42,810 bases of DNA from Halobacteriales archaeon QS_9_67_17 (GTDB lineage Archaea; Halobacteriota; Halobacteria; Halobacteriales; Haloarculaceae): NCBI GenBank assembly GCA_003023185.1, contig PXSB01000035.1, positions 1 to 42,810 of the forward strand. The letters are read 5' to 3'. Shown piece after piece: positions 16,657-27,756 of this stretch. A program made the position numbers and the translations under genes. The notes under the pieces were generated by a model, which searched no databases, was not told the origin of the DNA, and saw nothing but the letters and a program-made list of their open reading frames with translations. Each line of letters opens with the position of its first letter. Position 1 is the stretch's first letter.

Positions 16657-17565
16657 ATGAGCGACGCACTCGACGCAGAACGATACGAGAAACACCGACA
16701 GGCGGGCGAGATACTGGCGCAGGTGCGCGAGGAAGCGGCCGAACGAACCGAGGTCGGCACCGGCTATCTCGAGATCTCCGAGTGGACGGAGGACAGAATC
16801 CGCGAACTGGGCGAGGAGCGGGGCGTCGACGCGAAGCCGGCGTTTCCGGTCAACGTCAGCGTCGACCACGAGGCGGCACACGGCGCGGCCGCGCCCGAGG
16901 ACGACCGCGAGATCGGCGAGGAGATGGTGAAACTCGACATCGGCGTCCACGTCGACGGCTGGCTGGCCGACACGGCCGTCACCGTCGACTTTACCGGCAC
17001 TACCGAACTCGTCGATGCGGCCGAGGAGGCGCTCGACGCCGCGCTCGACGCCGTGGAACCGGGCGTCCACACGGGCGAGATCGGTGCCGAGATCGAGTCC
17101 GTCATCGACGGCTACGGCTACAACCCGGTCGTCAATCTCACCGGCCACGGGCTGGGCCACTGGGATCAGCACACGGAGCCGAATATCCCGAACCGGGCCG
17201 TCGAGAGCGGCACCGAACTCGCCGCCGGGGACGTGGTCGCCATCGAGCCGTTCGCGACCGACGGCGGCGGGAAGGTGACCGAGGGCGCAGACGAGGAGAT
17301 ATACATGCTCGAATCGGAGGCGTCCGTCCGGAACCGACAGGCGCGACAGGCGCTCGAACAGATCGTCGAGGAGTTCAGGACGCTCCCGTTCGCTCGCCGC
17401 TGGCTCGACACCTCGCGGGCGAAGATGGCACTGCGCAGGCTGGAGCAACAGGGCGTCGTCCACGGCTATCCAGTCCTACAGGAGGACGAGGGCACCCTCG
17501 TCTCACAGCGCGAACACACGGTGATCGTCACCGAGGACGGCTGTGAAGTGACGACGCGCCGCTGA
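16657..17565 (+). CDS. map: Type II methionine aminopeptidase
   Basis: A 302-residue archaeal-type enzyme that removes the initiator methionine from new proteins. The five dinuclear-metal ligands are visible: Asp94 and Asp105 in LDIGVHVDGWLADTA, His164 in GHGLGH, Glu197 in IEPF and the C-terminal Glu286 in REHTV. Residues about 205-275 form the helical insert that marks type II enzymes. Length fits archaeal homologues. Start at the ATG at 16657; the open frame upstream is antisense to the dehydrogenase gene. Confidence 0.94.
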   Translation: MSDALDAERYEKHRQAGEILAQVREEAAERTEVGTGYLEISEWTEDRIRELGEERGVDAKPAFPVNVSVDHEAAHGAAAPEDDREIGEEMVKLDIGVHVDGWLADTAVTVDFTGTTELVDAAEEALDAALDAVEPGVHTGEIGAEIESVIDGYGYNPVVNLTGHGLGHWDQHTEPNIPNRAVESGTELAAGDVVAIEPFATDGGGKVTEGADEEIYMLESEASVRNRQARQALEQIVEEFRTLPFARRWLDTSRAKMALRRLEQQGVVHGYPVLQEDEGTLVSQREHTVIVTEDGCEVTTRR

Positions 17566-17640
17566 GCGGTCAGCGCCGGCAGAGTAAGGAGAGGGGGAAC
17601 GACGATGGCGGTGTCGACGCGCGTCGAGTGAACCCGGAAG

Positions 17641-17844
17641 TCACGCGTTGTTCATTCGGATGCGCTCCTCGGTGCCGCAGGTCTGACAGACGCTGACGCG
17701 GTACGGCTCCCGCGAATACGCCGCGTTCTCGGAGTCGGCACTCTCCGTGAGTATCTGCACGGACACGTCGTGTGCGGTCGTCGATTCGCACTCCGGACAC
17801 TCCTCGACAATGCTCTCGTCGTTGGTCGCGGTGGTCGTTGCCAT
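17641..17844 (-). CDS. Small zinc ribbon protein
   Basis: A 67-residue protein with two paired-cysteine knuckles, CPEC near residue 16 and CQTC near residue 54, which should bind one zinc ion. It ends in a short tail RIRMNNA. Proteins of this kind are common and unexplained in haloarchaea. I start at the ATG at 17844 (MATTTATNDE). The 250 nt to the next gene (17845-18096) contain no clear gene. Confidence 0.75.
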   Translation of the reverse strand: MATTTATNDESIVEECPECESTTAHDVSVQILTESADSENAAYSREPYRVSVCQTCGTEERIRMNNA

Positions 17845-18096
17845 CGCATCGATTCGTAGCACGAAGGGAGACATAAACCGGAAACTCCGTTCTGTCGGTT
17901 CACCGTTGAAACCACCACACGACGGAGCGTCTGACGGAACCGAGCGACAGAGAGCGGCCGAGAGCGTTCAGAAACTTCTCTCAGACCGTTTGAGCCGTTG
18001 AACGGCCAGTAGATTCAAGTAGTAGCTCGGGCGTCGCATCCAGCATCGCTTGTCGGTGGGCGAGGGGCTTTACGCGCCACTCCCGTACCGGCGCGT

Positions 18097-18798
18097 GTGG
18101 ACGATCCGTTCGACGTGCTCGGAGTCGACCCCGGTGCGGACGAGGAGGCGGTCGAGCGGGCGTACCGGGAACGGGTGAAGGAGGCCCATCCGGACCACGG
18201 CGGCTCACAGCGCGCGTTCGAACGTGTCCGTGCGGCCTACGACGCCATCCAGTCGGGTGCCGCCACGACCCCCGACGAGGAGGACGACGACACCGAGGAT
18301 GACCCCGCTGACCGCCGCGGCCAGCGCCGTCGCCCGCCCGACGACAAGACGGACGAGGACACCGCCTCCGACCCCGAACGCAGTCGCGTCGAGTATCTGA
18401 ACTTCGAGGTGCTGGAGGACCACGGCTGGGATCTGAGCGACGACGACCTCTTCGAGAAGGCCTCGGCGGCTGATCTTGACCCCGCTGACTACGGCCGACT
18501 GCTGGTCGAACCCGGCGAGACGCTGCTCGAAGCCGCCGAGAACCGTGGCTTCGCGTGGCCCTACTCCTGTCGCGGCGGCGCGTGTTCGAACTGCGCCGTC
18601 GCGCTCGTGGCGGGAGAGATGCCGACGCCAGCGGGGCACATCCTCACCGAAGAGTGGCTCGACCGCGGCGTCCGACTCTCGTGTATCAGCTCCCCCGTCT
18701 CCGGAGACGCGAAGGTCGTCTACAACGTCAAACATCTGCCCGGGCTGGACGAACTCAGACTGCGGCCCCGTGGGTTCTCGGGCGCGCCACAGGACTGA
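18097..18798 (+). CDS. J-domain/[2Fe-2S] ferredoxin fusion protein
   Basis: A 233-residue protein with an N-terminal J domain (residues 1-55, HPD motif at 31-33), an acidic Asp/Glu-rich linker (about 57-95) and a plant-type [2Fe-2S] ferredoxin domain. The cluster ligands are Cys158, Cys163 and Cys166 in CRGGACSNC, plus Cys196. Plant-type ferredoxins carry electrons for 2-oxoacid oxidoreductases and other enzymes in haloarchaea. The J domain suggests contact with DnaK or a role in cluster delivery. Start is a GTG with a TATA-like GGCTTTACGC about 31 nt upstream. Confidence 0.88.
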   Translation: MDDPFDVLGVDPGADEEAVERAYRERVKEAHPDHGGSQRAFERVRAAYDAIQSGAATTPDEEDDDTEDDPADRRGQRRRPPDDKTDEDTASDPERSRVEYLNFEVLEDHGWDLSDDDLFEKASAADLDPADYGRLLVEPGETLLEAAENRGFAWPYSCRGGACSNCAVALVAGEMPTPAGHILTEEWLDRGVRLSCISSPVSGDAKVVYNVKHLPGLDELRLRPRGFSGAPQD

Positions 18799-18832
18799 GA
18801 GGAGTTATCCCCCCGGCGGTCACAGGTCCGGT

Positions 18833-19363
18833 ATGGAGAAGCTGTTCGCCCCGTGGCGCATCGAGTGGGTCGAACGCGAGGACGACCCCATCGACGGCTG
18901 TCCGTTCTGCGTCCTGCCCGAACGCGAGAACGCCCGCGAGGCGCGAGTGTTGGCGCGCAACGACACGGCGTTCGTCGTGCTCAACAACTACCCGTACAAT
19001 CCGGGCCACGCGATGGTCATCCCGCACCGACACACCGGGGCGTACCGCGACCTCGCGGAACCGACGCTGACCGGTCTCGGCCGTCTCAAACAGCGGACGT
19101 TCGACGCGTTAGAGCGGTCGCTCCACCCGGACGCGTTCAATACGGGGATGAACCTCGGCGGGCCGGCCGGCGGGTCGATCACCGACCACGTCCACACGCA
19201 CGTCGTCCCGCGGTGGGACGGCGACACCAACTTCATGCCGGTCGTCTCGGACACGACGGTCATCGTGGAGGCGGTCGACGAGACGTACGACCGACTCCGC
19301 GCGGCCTTTGCCGACCTCGACGGCGCGACCGACCCCGGCCCGGAGTCGGCGGTGGAGTTCTGA
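18833..19363 (+). CDS. HIT family protein (nucleotide hydrolase/transferase)
   Basis: A 176-residue histidine-triad protein. The triad HVHTHVVPR lies at residues 119-127 and an N-terminal CPFC at 23-26, with PHRH at 65-68, could bind zinc. HIT proteins cleave or transfer nucleoside phosphates; the closest style here is the FHIT/AP4A-phosphorylase-like subgroup, suggested by the length and the Cys pair. It follows the ferredoxin fusion by 34 nt and may share its transcript. Start at the ATG at 18833 (MEKLFAPWR). Confidence 0.88.
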   Translation: MEKLFAPWRIEWVEREDDPIDGCPFCVLPERENAREARVLARNDTAFVVLNNYPYNPGHAMVIPHRHTGAYRDLAEPTLTGLGRLKQRTFDALERSLHPDAFNTGMNLGGPAGGSITDHVHTHVVPRWDGDTNFMPVVSDTTVIVEAVDETYDRLRAAFADLDGATDPGPESAVEF

Positions 19364-19406
19364 GCCCGAACGACGGGTATTAGTCCGCGGCGGGAAACCG
19401 ACGAGT

Positions 19407-19847
19407 ATGAGCCTCAGGGTCGCCGTCGCCGCGCCGTTTCGCGCCGCCGGGGACCACCGGATGGCGGCGAGCAACTTCGTCGTCGACCTCTCGCTCGACC
19501 GCGACTGGTTCTCCCCCGATCAGGCGAAGCGGCTCGTCGACGTGGCCGCCGGCGAGGGGCTGCTCGACCGCGACGGCGAGGACCTCGTCGCGCAGTTCGA
19601 CCCCGACGACGTGACCGTCCCCGACGGTTTCCGGCCAGACGAGTCGCTGCTCCGCCAGCGGTCGACATTCGAGAAGGTGCTCGACGCCTGTACCGACGCC
19701 GGCATCGAGAAGCAGACGGCAGTCGCCGGCATCAACGAGCTACAGGCCGACCTCGCGGTGACGGTCGAGGCCGCGGCGGTGCTGTTCGCCCGCCGGCAAG
19801 GTATCGACGTGAGCGAGCACGCCGCGGCCGCAATCGAGGAGATATAA
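19407..19847 (+). CDS. DUF2240 family protein
   Basis: A 146-residue archaeal protein of the DUF2240 family, recognisable from MSLRVAVAAPFRAAG and the winged-helix-like stretch FSPDQAKRLVDVAAGEGLL. The family is archaeal, soluble and of unknown function. A TATA-like GGTATTAGTC lies about 30 nt before the ATG. Its stop codon shares one base with the next gene, so the two are probably an operon. Confidence 0.82.
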   Translation: MSLRVAVAAPFRAAGDHRMAASNFVVDLSLDRDWFSPDQAKRLVDVAAGEGLLDRDGEDLVAQFDPDDVTVPDGFRPDESLLRQRSTFEKVLDACTDAGIEKQTAVAGINELQADLAVTVEAAAVLFARRQGIDVSEHAAAAIEEI

Positions 19848-20242
19848 TGGTCCGCGACCGCACGACCGACGGCGTCCGTCTCGCAGAACTGCTCTCCTCC
19901 GAGATTCACGGCCGCGAGTCGGGACCGCTCGGACGGCTGACGGTCACCGACGCGGCCGACGACGTCGATCCGAGCGAGGCCGGCGCGTTCGCCTACGCGC
20001 TCGACTGTGACGGTACGCGGCTCGCGGCCGTCCACGCACATCCAGACCGGATACACGTTGAGTTCGAGCGCGGTGTCGAACGCGCGGCCGACGCGGGCCG
20101 CGAGGCAGAACTGCGCGTCCGTCCAAAGACTGTAGACCCGCCGCGGACGCTCCTCTTCGTCGAGGATGGCGCGGAGGTGAAGCGCGCGACCGACGCGCTG
20201 GCGGCGGTGGTAGAGGTGGTGAGCGAGGACGGCAACCGCTGA
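19847..20242 (+). CDS. Conserved haloarchaeal protein of unknown function
   Basis: A 131-residue acidic soluble protein with mixed alpha/beta character and no recognised domain. It contains GRLTVTDAADDVDPSEAGAF and a middle segment with AAVHAHPDRIHVEFE. The ATG shares one base with the stop of the DUF2240 gene, so the pair is translationally coupled. Its convergent partner is katG, separated by mobile element copy B. Confidence 0.7.
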   Translation: MVRDRTTDGVRLAELLSSEIHGRESGPLGRLTVTDAADDVDPSEAGAFAYALDCDGTRLAAVHAHPDRIHVEFERGVERAADAGREAELRVRPKTVDPPRTLLFVEDGAEVKRATDALAAVVEVVSEDGNR

Positions 20243-20278
20243 CCGTCGGGCCGTCGAGTATCTTCGGTCGGTTCGCTA

Positions 20279-20494
20279 GGCGGTGTTCAGATAGGCGATG
20301 GCCGACCGAGTGAGTGCGGTCGGGCGGGACTGGAAGGGGCCGCCGGCTCGACTCCCGGGCCTCGCTGCGGTCCTCGTCGTTCGCTCCGCTCACTCCTGCG
20401 GTCCTTGCGTCGTCCGGGTTCGTCGAGCCGGCGGGGGCTTCCAAGCCGGTTACGCTGACTCTGTCGGCTCATCCGGCCTTATTTGAACAGTACC
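20279..20494 (+). mobile_element. MITE-like element, copy B (interior inverted relative to rim)
   Basis: A 216-bp element with left terminus GGCGGTGTTCAGATA (20279-20293) and right terminus TATTTGAACAGTACC (20480-20494), flanked by a perfect 8-bp direct repeat GTTCGCTA at 20271-20278 and 20495-20502. The internal stem CGCCGGCTCGAC (20341-20352) pairs perfectly with GTCGAGCCGGCG (20422-20433), a sequence different from that of the other copies. The G-rich loop (20337-20340/20434-20437) and outer helix GGAAG/CTTCC (20332-20336/20438-20442) are kept. It fills the gap between convergent genes, with about 75 nt of plain sequence before katG. Confidence 0.85.
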
Positions 20495-20569
20495 GTTCGC
20501 TACGCACACTTGTCCGTGAGGGTTAGACGAGTACGCGCAGAAATTGAGCGGCGGCGGTCGCGTCCGGAG

Positions 20570-22944
<2,375 letters not shown>

Positions 22945-25322
22945 ATGGAACTCATCGTCACCGAGAAGGACAACGCCGCGCGACGCATCGCGGAGATCCT
23001 CTCGGACGGCGGCGCGGGCGTCGACCGACGCAACGGCGTCAACGTCTACCGGTGGGGCGACACGCGGTGTGTCGGTCTGTCGGGCCACGTCGTCGGCGTC
23101 GACTTCCCCCCGGAGTACAACGACTGGCGCGACGTTCGCCCCGTCGAACTGACCGAAGCAGAGGTCGTCAAGAACGCGACGAAGGAGAACATCGTCGCGA
23201 CGCTCCAGAGTCTCGCACGCGAGGCCGACCGCGCGAGTATCGCCACCGACTACGACCGCGAGGGCGAACTCATCGGCAAGGAGGCGTACGAACTCGTCGA
23301 CGAGGTGACCGACGTGCCAATCGAGCGCGTCCGCTTCTCCTCCATCACCGACCGCGAGGTACGCGACGCCTTCGCCGAGCCCGACGAACTGGATTTCGAC
23401 CTCGCGGCGGCGGGCGAGGCCAGACAGGTGATCGACCTGATGTGGGGCGCGGCGCTGACCCGGTTCCTCTCGCTGTCGGCCGGCCAACTCGGCGACGACT
23501 TCATCTCCGTCGGCCGGGTGCAGTCGCCGACGCTCCGGCTCATCGTCGAGCGCGTCGACAGACGACGAGGACGGCTTTGAGGCCCAGTACTTCTTCGAGG
23601 GCGAGGACGGCACGGAGCAGGAGCGCGTCTGGAACGAGACCGACGCGGAGGACGCTTACGAGCAGTTGCAAAATGCAGAGGCAGCGACCGTCGAGTCCGT
23701 CCGGCGACGCACCCGGACGGACGAGCCGCCGGCACCGTTCGACACGACTCAGTACATCCGGGCAGCGGGGTCGCTCGGCTACGCCGCACAGCAGGCCATG
23801 TCGATAGCCGAGGAACTGTACACCGCCGGCTGGATCACCTACCCGCGGACGGACAACACCGTCTACCCGGACGATCTGGACCCCGAGGAACTGCTCGCGA
23901 CCTTCGCCGACACGGGCGCGTTCGGTGAGGATGCGGCGAGCCTGCTCGACAGCGAGATAGCGCCGACCGAGGGCGACGAGGAGACCACCGACCACCCGCC
24001 GATCCACCCGACCGGCGAGATTCCCGGCCGGCAGGACCTGAGCGAGGACGAGTGGGAGATCTACGAACTCGTCGTCCGCCGGTTCCTCGCGACGTGCGCG
24101 GACCCGGCGACGTGGGCACACCTGCGCGTCGTCGCCGACGCGAACGGCGCGTCGCTGAAGTCGAACGGCAAACGGCTCGTCGAGTCAGGGTATCACGCCG
24201 TCTACCCGTACTCGTCGGCCTCGGAGAACCACGTCCCCGAGGTGGAGACGGGCGACGAACTCCGGCTGTTCGACCCGCGCGTAGAGGCGAAGGAGACGCA
24301 GCCACCTCGCCGGCGCGGCCAGTCGCGGCTCATCGAGACCATGGAGTCGATGGGGGTCGGGACGAAGGCCACCCGCCACGAGACCATCCAGAAGCTCTAC
24401 GACCGCGGCTACATCGAGAGTGACCCGCCGCGTCCCACCGGGCTGGCGATGGCCGTCGTCGAGGCGGCCGAGCGGTTCGCCGACGAGATAACCGACGAGT
24501 CGATGACCGCCCGACTCGAAGGTGACATGGACGCCATCGCCTCGGGCGAGAAGTCGCTGGACGAGGTGACCGCCGAGTCGCGGGAGATGCTCCAGCGCGT
24601 CTTCGAGGATCTCCACGACCACCGCGAGGAGGTCGGCGACTTCCTCCGCGAGTCGCTGAAGGCGGACAAGACCCTCGGTCCGTGTCCGGAGTGTGGCGAC
24701 GACCTGCTCGTGCGCCGCTCCCGGCAGGGGTCGTACTTCGTCGGCTGTGACGGCTACCCCGACTGCGAGTACACCCTCCCTCTGCCGAGTCAGGGGGAGC
24801 CGACCGTCATCGACGAGCACTGCGAGGAGCACGACCTCGGTCACGTGAAGATGCTCGCCGGCCGCTCGACGTTCACGCACGGCTGTCCGCTGTGCAAGGC
24901 GGCCGAGGCCGACGAAACCGACGACCGAGTCATCGGCGCGTGTCCGGAGTGCGGCGAGGAACACGGCGGCGAACTCGCGATCAAGCAGCTCCGCTCCGGC
25001 TCGCGGCTCGTCGGCTGTGCTCGCTATCCCGACTGCGAGTATTCGCTGCCGCTTCCCCGGCGCGGTGACGTGGAGGTGACCGACGCGCGCTGTGCAGACC
25101 ACGACCTGCCTGAACTCGCTGTCCATGATGGCGACGACGAGCCGTGGGAGCTGGGCTGTCCGATCTGTAACTACGCGGAGTATCAGGAGCGACAGGCCGC
25201 GAGCGACATCGAGGACCTCGACGGCGTCGGAGCCAAGACCGCCGAACGCCGAGGCCGTCGCCGGCGAGGTGCAGGGCGTCTCCGCCGACCGCCTCCGCGA
25301 CTGGCAGGCGCAGGTCGGATAG
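22945..25322 (+). pseudogene. topA: Type IA DNA topoisomerase I, broken by two frame-shifting deletions
   Basis: The gene encodes a TOPRIM domain (TEKDNAARRIAEI, then ATDYDREGELIG), the catalytic Tyr region TYPRTDNTVYP, four zinc-knuckle repeats (the first at CPECGDDLL) and a helix-hairpin-helix (IEDLDGVGAKTAER). Such enzymes relax negatively supercoiled DNA. Two breaks are present. Near 23548-23561 about 16-20 residues of the family segment after LIVER are missing and the frame moves by one; the first frame then stops at 23578-23580. Near 25247 about 16-18 residues after GAKTAER are missing and the frame moves again, so the proper end (DRLRDWQAQVG, stop at 25320-25322) is in the third frame. 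As read, no full-length enzyme can be made. Confidence 0.85.
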
Positions 25323-25337
25323 CAGTCGGTACGCGCA

Positions 25338-25553
25338 GCCGTGTTCAGGTAAGATCGATTCAGTTGGAGGAGCCAGCGACAAGGTGGAGAAAGCCCCCGG
25401 GCGCTACGGTCGCGCGGCTCGCTGCGGTCCGCCCGCTCGCTCCGCTCGCGGTACGGTCCTTGCATCGCCGTGCTTCCCGTAGCGCCCGGCCCCTTTCAGT
25501 CCCACCCACCGTGGTTTCTCGGCCAAGCGATGCCCCGCTTATTTGAACACCGC
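25338..25553 (+). mobile_element. MITE-like element, copy C
   Basis: A 216-bp element with left end GCCGTGTTCAGGTA and right end TATTTGAACACCGC, inverted to each other, flanked by TACGCGCA (25330-25337) and CGCGCGCA (25554-25561), matching at 6 of 8. The internal stem CGGGCGCTACGG (25398-25409) pairs perfectly with CCGTAGCGCCCG (25477-25488). The outer helix GAAAG/CTTTC is at 25389-25393/25493-25497, with C-rich loops (G-rich on the other strand) between. It occupies nearly all the space between topA and larC. Confidence 0.82.
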
Positions 25554-25602
25554 CGCGCGCACGGTCCAAACACTTTTTCGCCGCGGACGGCCCCGAACAG
25601 AT

Positions 25603-26925
25603 ATGCGAACGCTCGCCTTCGACGGCCGGACCGGCGCGGCCGGCGATATGCTACTCGGAGCCTTGCTCGCCGCCGGCGCGGACCGGGACGCTCTCGCGCC
25701 CGTCGAGGACGCGCTCCCCGTCGAGTATCGCGTCGAGCGCGTCGATCGCCACGGCGTCACCGCGACGGGCGTCGACGTGCTATCGACCGCGGACGACGAC
25801 AGAGACAGCGACGACTCGGACGACGGTTCGGAGGGTGATGACACGCCGTCACTCGACAAGGTCGGTGGGCACGCGCACGGCCACTCACACGGCGACGAGC
25901 ATACACACGACCACACGCACGCCGAGGGCCACGGGGTCACGCGCACCTACCCCGAAGTGGTCACCATCGTTGAGGAGATGGACATCCCCGAGCAGGCTCG
26001 CGACTGGGCGCTCGGCGCGTTCCGACGGCTCGGTGAGGCCGAGGCGGCCGTCCACGACACCGACCTCGACGAGACGGCGTTCCACGAGGTGGGAACGGAC
26101 GACGCCGTCGCGGATATCGTCGGCGCGGCGTTACTGCTCGCCGACCTCGACCCAGATCGGGTGGTGGCGACGCCCATCTCTGCTGGCGACGGTGAGGTAG
26201 AGATGGCCCACGGCGTGTATCCGGTGCCTGCCCCGGCCGTGGTGAACATCGCAGACAGCGCCGACTGGGAACTCCGAGGCGGCCCCGTCGCCCGCGAGTT
26301 ACTGACGCCGACGGGCGCGGCGTTCCTCGCGGAGGTCGCGGACGGCGTCGCGTCACTCCCCCCGATAGAAGTCGCGTCGTCGGGCTATGGCGCTGGCACG
26401 CTCGACCTGCCGGAGCGCCCGAACGTCGTCCGCGCGGTCATCGGCGACGCGTCCGGGGGGTTGGTCCGCGACGAGATTCGCGTGTTAGAGACGAACCTCG
26501 ACGACGCCTCGCCCGAACTGCTCGGTGATCTCCAGCGGTCGTTGACGGCGGCCGGCGCGCGCGACGTGACCATCCTCCCGGCGACGATGAAGAAGTCACG
26601 CCCGGGCCATCTCGTGAAGGTCATCGTCAAGCCCGACGACGTAGCGGCGGTCGCGCGCCGTCTCGCCGCGGAGACGGGGACGCTCGGCGTCCGCGAGACG
26701 GGCGCGGGCCACCGCTGGATCGCAGAGCGGTCGTTCGAGACGGCCGAACTCGCTATCGACGGCGAGACGTTCGGCATCGACGTGAAGATCGCCAGCGACG
26801 ACGAAGGGGTGGTGTACGACATGAGCGCGGAGTTCGACGACGCCGTGGCTGTCGCGGAGGCGGTCGACCGCCCGGTTCGGGAGATCATGCGTCGCGCGGA
26901 GGAAGCGGTTCGCGACGCGGAGTGA
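25603..26925 (+). CDS. larC: LarC-type nickel-pincer cofactor biosynthesis protein
   Basis: A 440-residue protein of the LarC (DUF111) family, which in bacteria inserts nickel into the pyridinium-derived pincer cofactor of lactate racemase, using CTP. Family features are MRTLAFDGRTGAAGDMLLGALLA at the start (first 20 residues decisive), ETNLDDASPELLG in the middle, and the basic MKKSRPGHLVKVI stretch. A His-rich loop at residues 90-110 and an acidic stretch before it (63-80) probably bind nickel. No larA, larB or larE is in the window. The ATG at 25603 is used because the upstream frame enters the mobile element. Confidence 0.88.
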   Translation: MRTLAFDGRTGAAGDMLLGALLAAGADRDALAPVEDALPVEYRVERVDRHGVTATGVDVLSTADDDRDSDDSDDGSEGDDTPSLDKVGGHAHGHSHGDEHTHDHTHAEGHGVTRTYPEVVTIVEEMDIPEQARDWALGAFRRLGEAEAAVHDTDLDETAFHEVGTDDAVADIVGAALLLADLDPDRVVATPISAGDGEVEMAHGVYPVPAPAVVNIADSADWELRGGPVARELLTPTGAAFLAEVADGVASLPPIEVASSGYGAGTLDLPERPNVVRAVIGDASGGLVRDEIRVLETNLDDASPELLGDLQRSLTAAGARDVTILPATMKKSRPGHLVKVIVKPDDVAAVARRLAAETGTLGVRETGAGHRWIAERSFETAELAIDGETFGIDVKIASDDEGVVYDMSAEFDDAVAVAEAVDRPVREIMRRAEEAVRDAE

Positions 26926-26929
26926 GTGG

Positions 26930-27679
26930 CTACGCCTCGCCGCCTCCCTCACGGTGTTCTGCGAGTGCCTCCTCGACCGTGAGGTCGCCCGCCGCGACAC
27001 GACGCGCGAGGAGTTCACTGATCGTCCGGTCGTCCTCGCTCCGCTCACGCGACCGGTTCTTGATCGTCTGTATCTCCCCCTTCGTCGGTTCGATGTCGCG
27101 CGAGTCGATGCGTTCCCCGTCGAGTCGGGCGATGTTGACGGCCGCGAGCACGTCGCCCATGCCGCGGGCCCCAGTGCCGAGATGCGGCGTCGTCCCCGCC
27201 TCGTCGACGAGTTCGAGCGGCGTGTCGGAGAGTTCGTCGACAAGCTTCGCACCCTGCAGGCGCGCGCCGTCGCCGATACGAACGAGCGGGTCGGTCGCGT
27301 CCTCGATCTCCGCGCGCACCGTTTCGGCGGCCTCGGCCAGCGGGACGTGAAACGCCGCGACGACCGTCTCGCCCGACAGCACCGCGACGCCGGGGCGCTC
27401 GCCGGGGTCGATGCCGACGACGGTGCGGCCCGACCCGCCGCGCAAGAGTGCGAGCGCCTCCTCGACCGCGCGGCGCGACTCGTCGGCAGAGGCACGGACG
27501 AGCGCGACATCGCCCGGGAGTTGCGGTTCGTGGATCGGGTCGTTATCGCCGGTGATCACCACCTCACACTCCGGGAGGTCGTCGCCGGGTTCGGCCGTGG
27601 TGAACGTCACGCCACGGTCACGGAGCGCGGCGACGACCTCGTGATACAGCTCGAAATCCGCCGTCGCGACGACCAGCAC
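26930..27679 (-). CDS. Conserved archaeal protein with RNase H-fold-like motif
   Basis: A 249-residue soluble protein. Residues 1-80 look like a small alpha/beta domain. Residues 86-190 open with VVGIDPGERPGVAVLSG (GIDPG at 89-93), the start of the RNase H-like fold seen in YqgF and RuvC, and contain further acidic positions that could bind metal. The C-terminal third is helical with KNRSRERSEDDRTISELLA. A nuclease or resolvase-like role is an inference from this motif. It is divergent from radB, with a 77-nt gap, and ends 4 nt from larC. Confidence 0.68.
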   Translation of the reverse strand: MLVVATADFELYHEVVAALRDRGVTFTTAEPGDDLPECEVVITGDNDPIHEPQLPGDVALVRASADESRRAVEEALALLRGGSGRTVVGIDPGERPGVAVLSGETVVAAFHVPLAEAAETVRAEIEDATDPLVRIGDGARLQGAKLVDELSDTPLELVDEAGTTPHLGTGARGMGDVLAAVNIARLDGERIDSRDIEPTKGEIQTIKNRSRERSEDDRTISELLARRVAAGDLTVEEALAEHREGGGEA

Positions 27680-27756
27680 GAGGGACGATTCGAACGCGCG
27701 GACATAAGCGACGCGGGAAACGGGGCCTTTTCATCGATGCCGGCGAACCCTCGGGT

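Noticed and set aside
25543-25602. A longer larC start at 25543
   Set aside because: The extra 20 residues begin inside mobile element copy C and have no likeness to LarC; the ATG at 25603 starts the family sequence.
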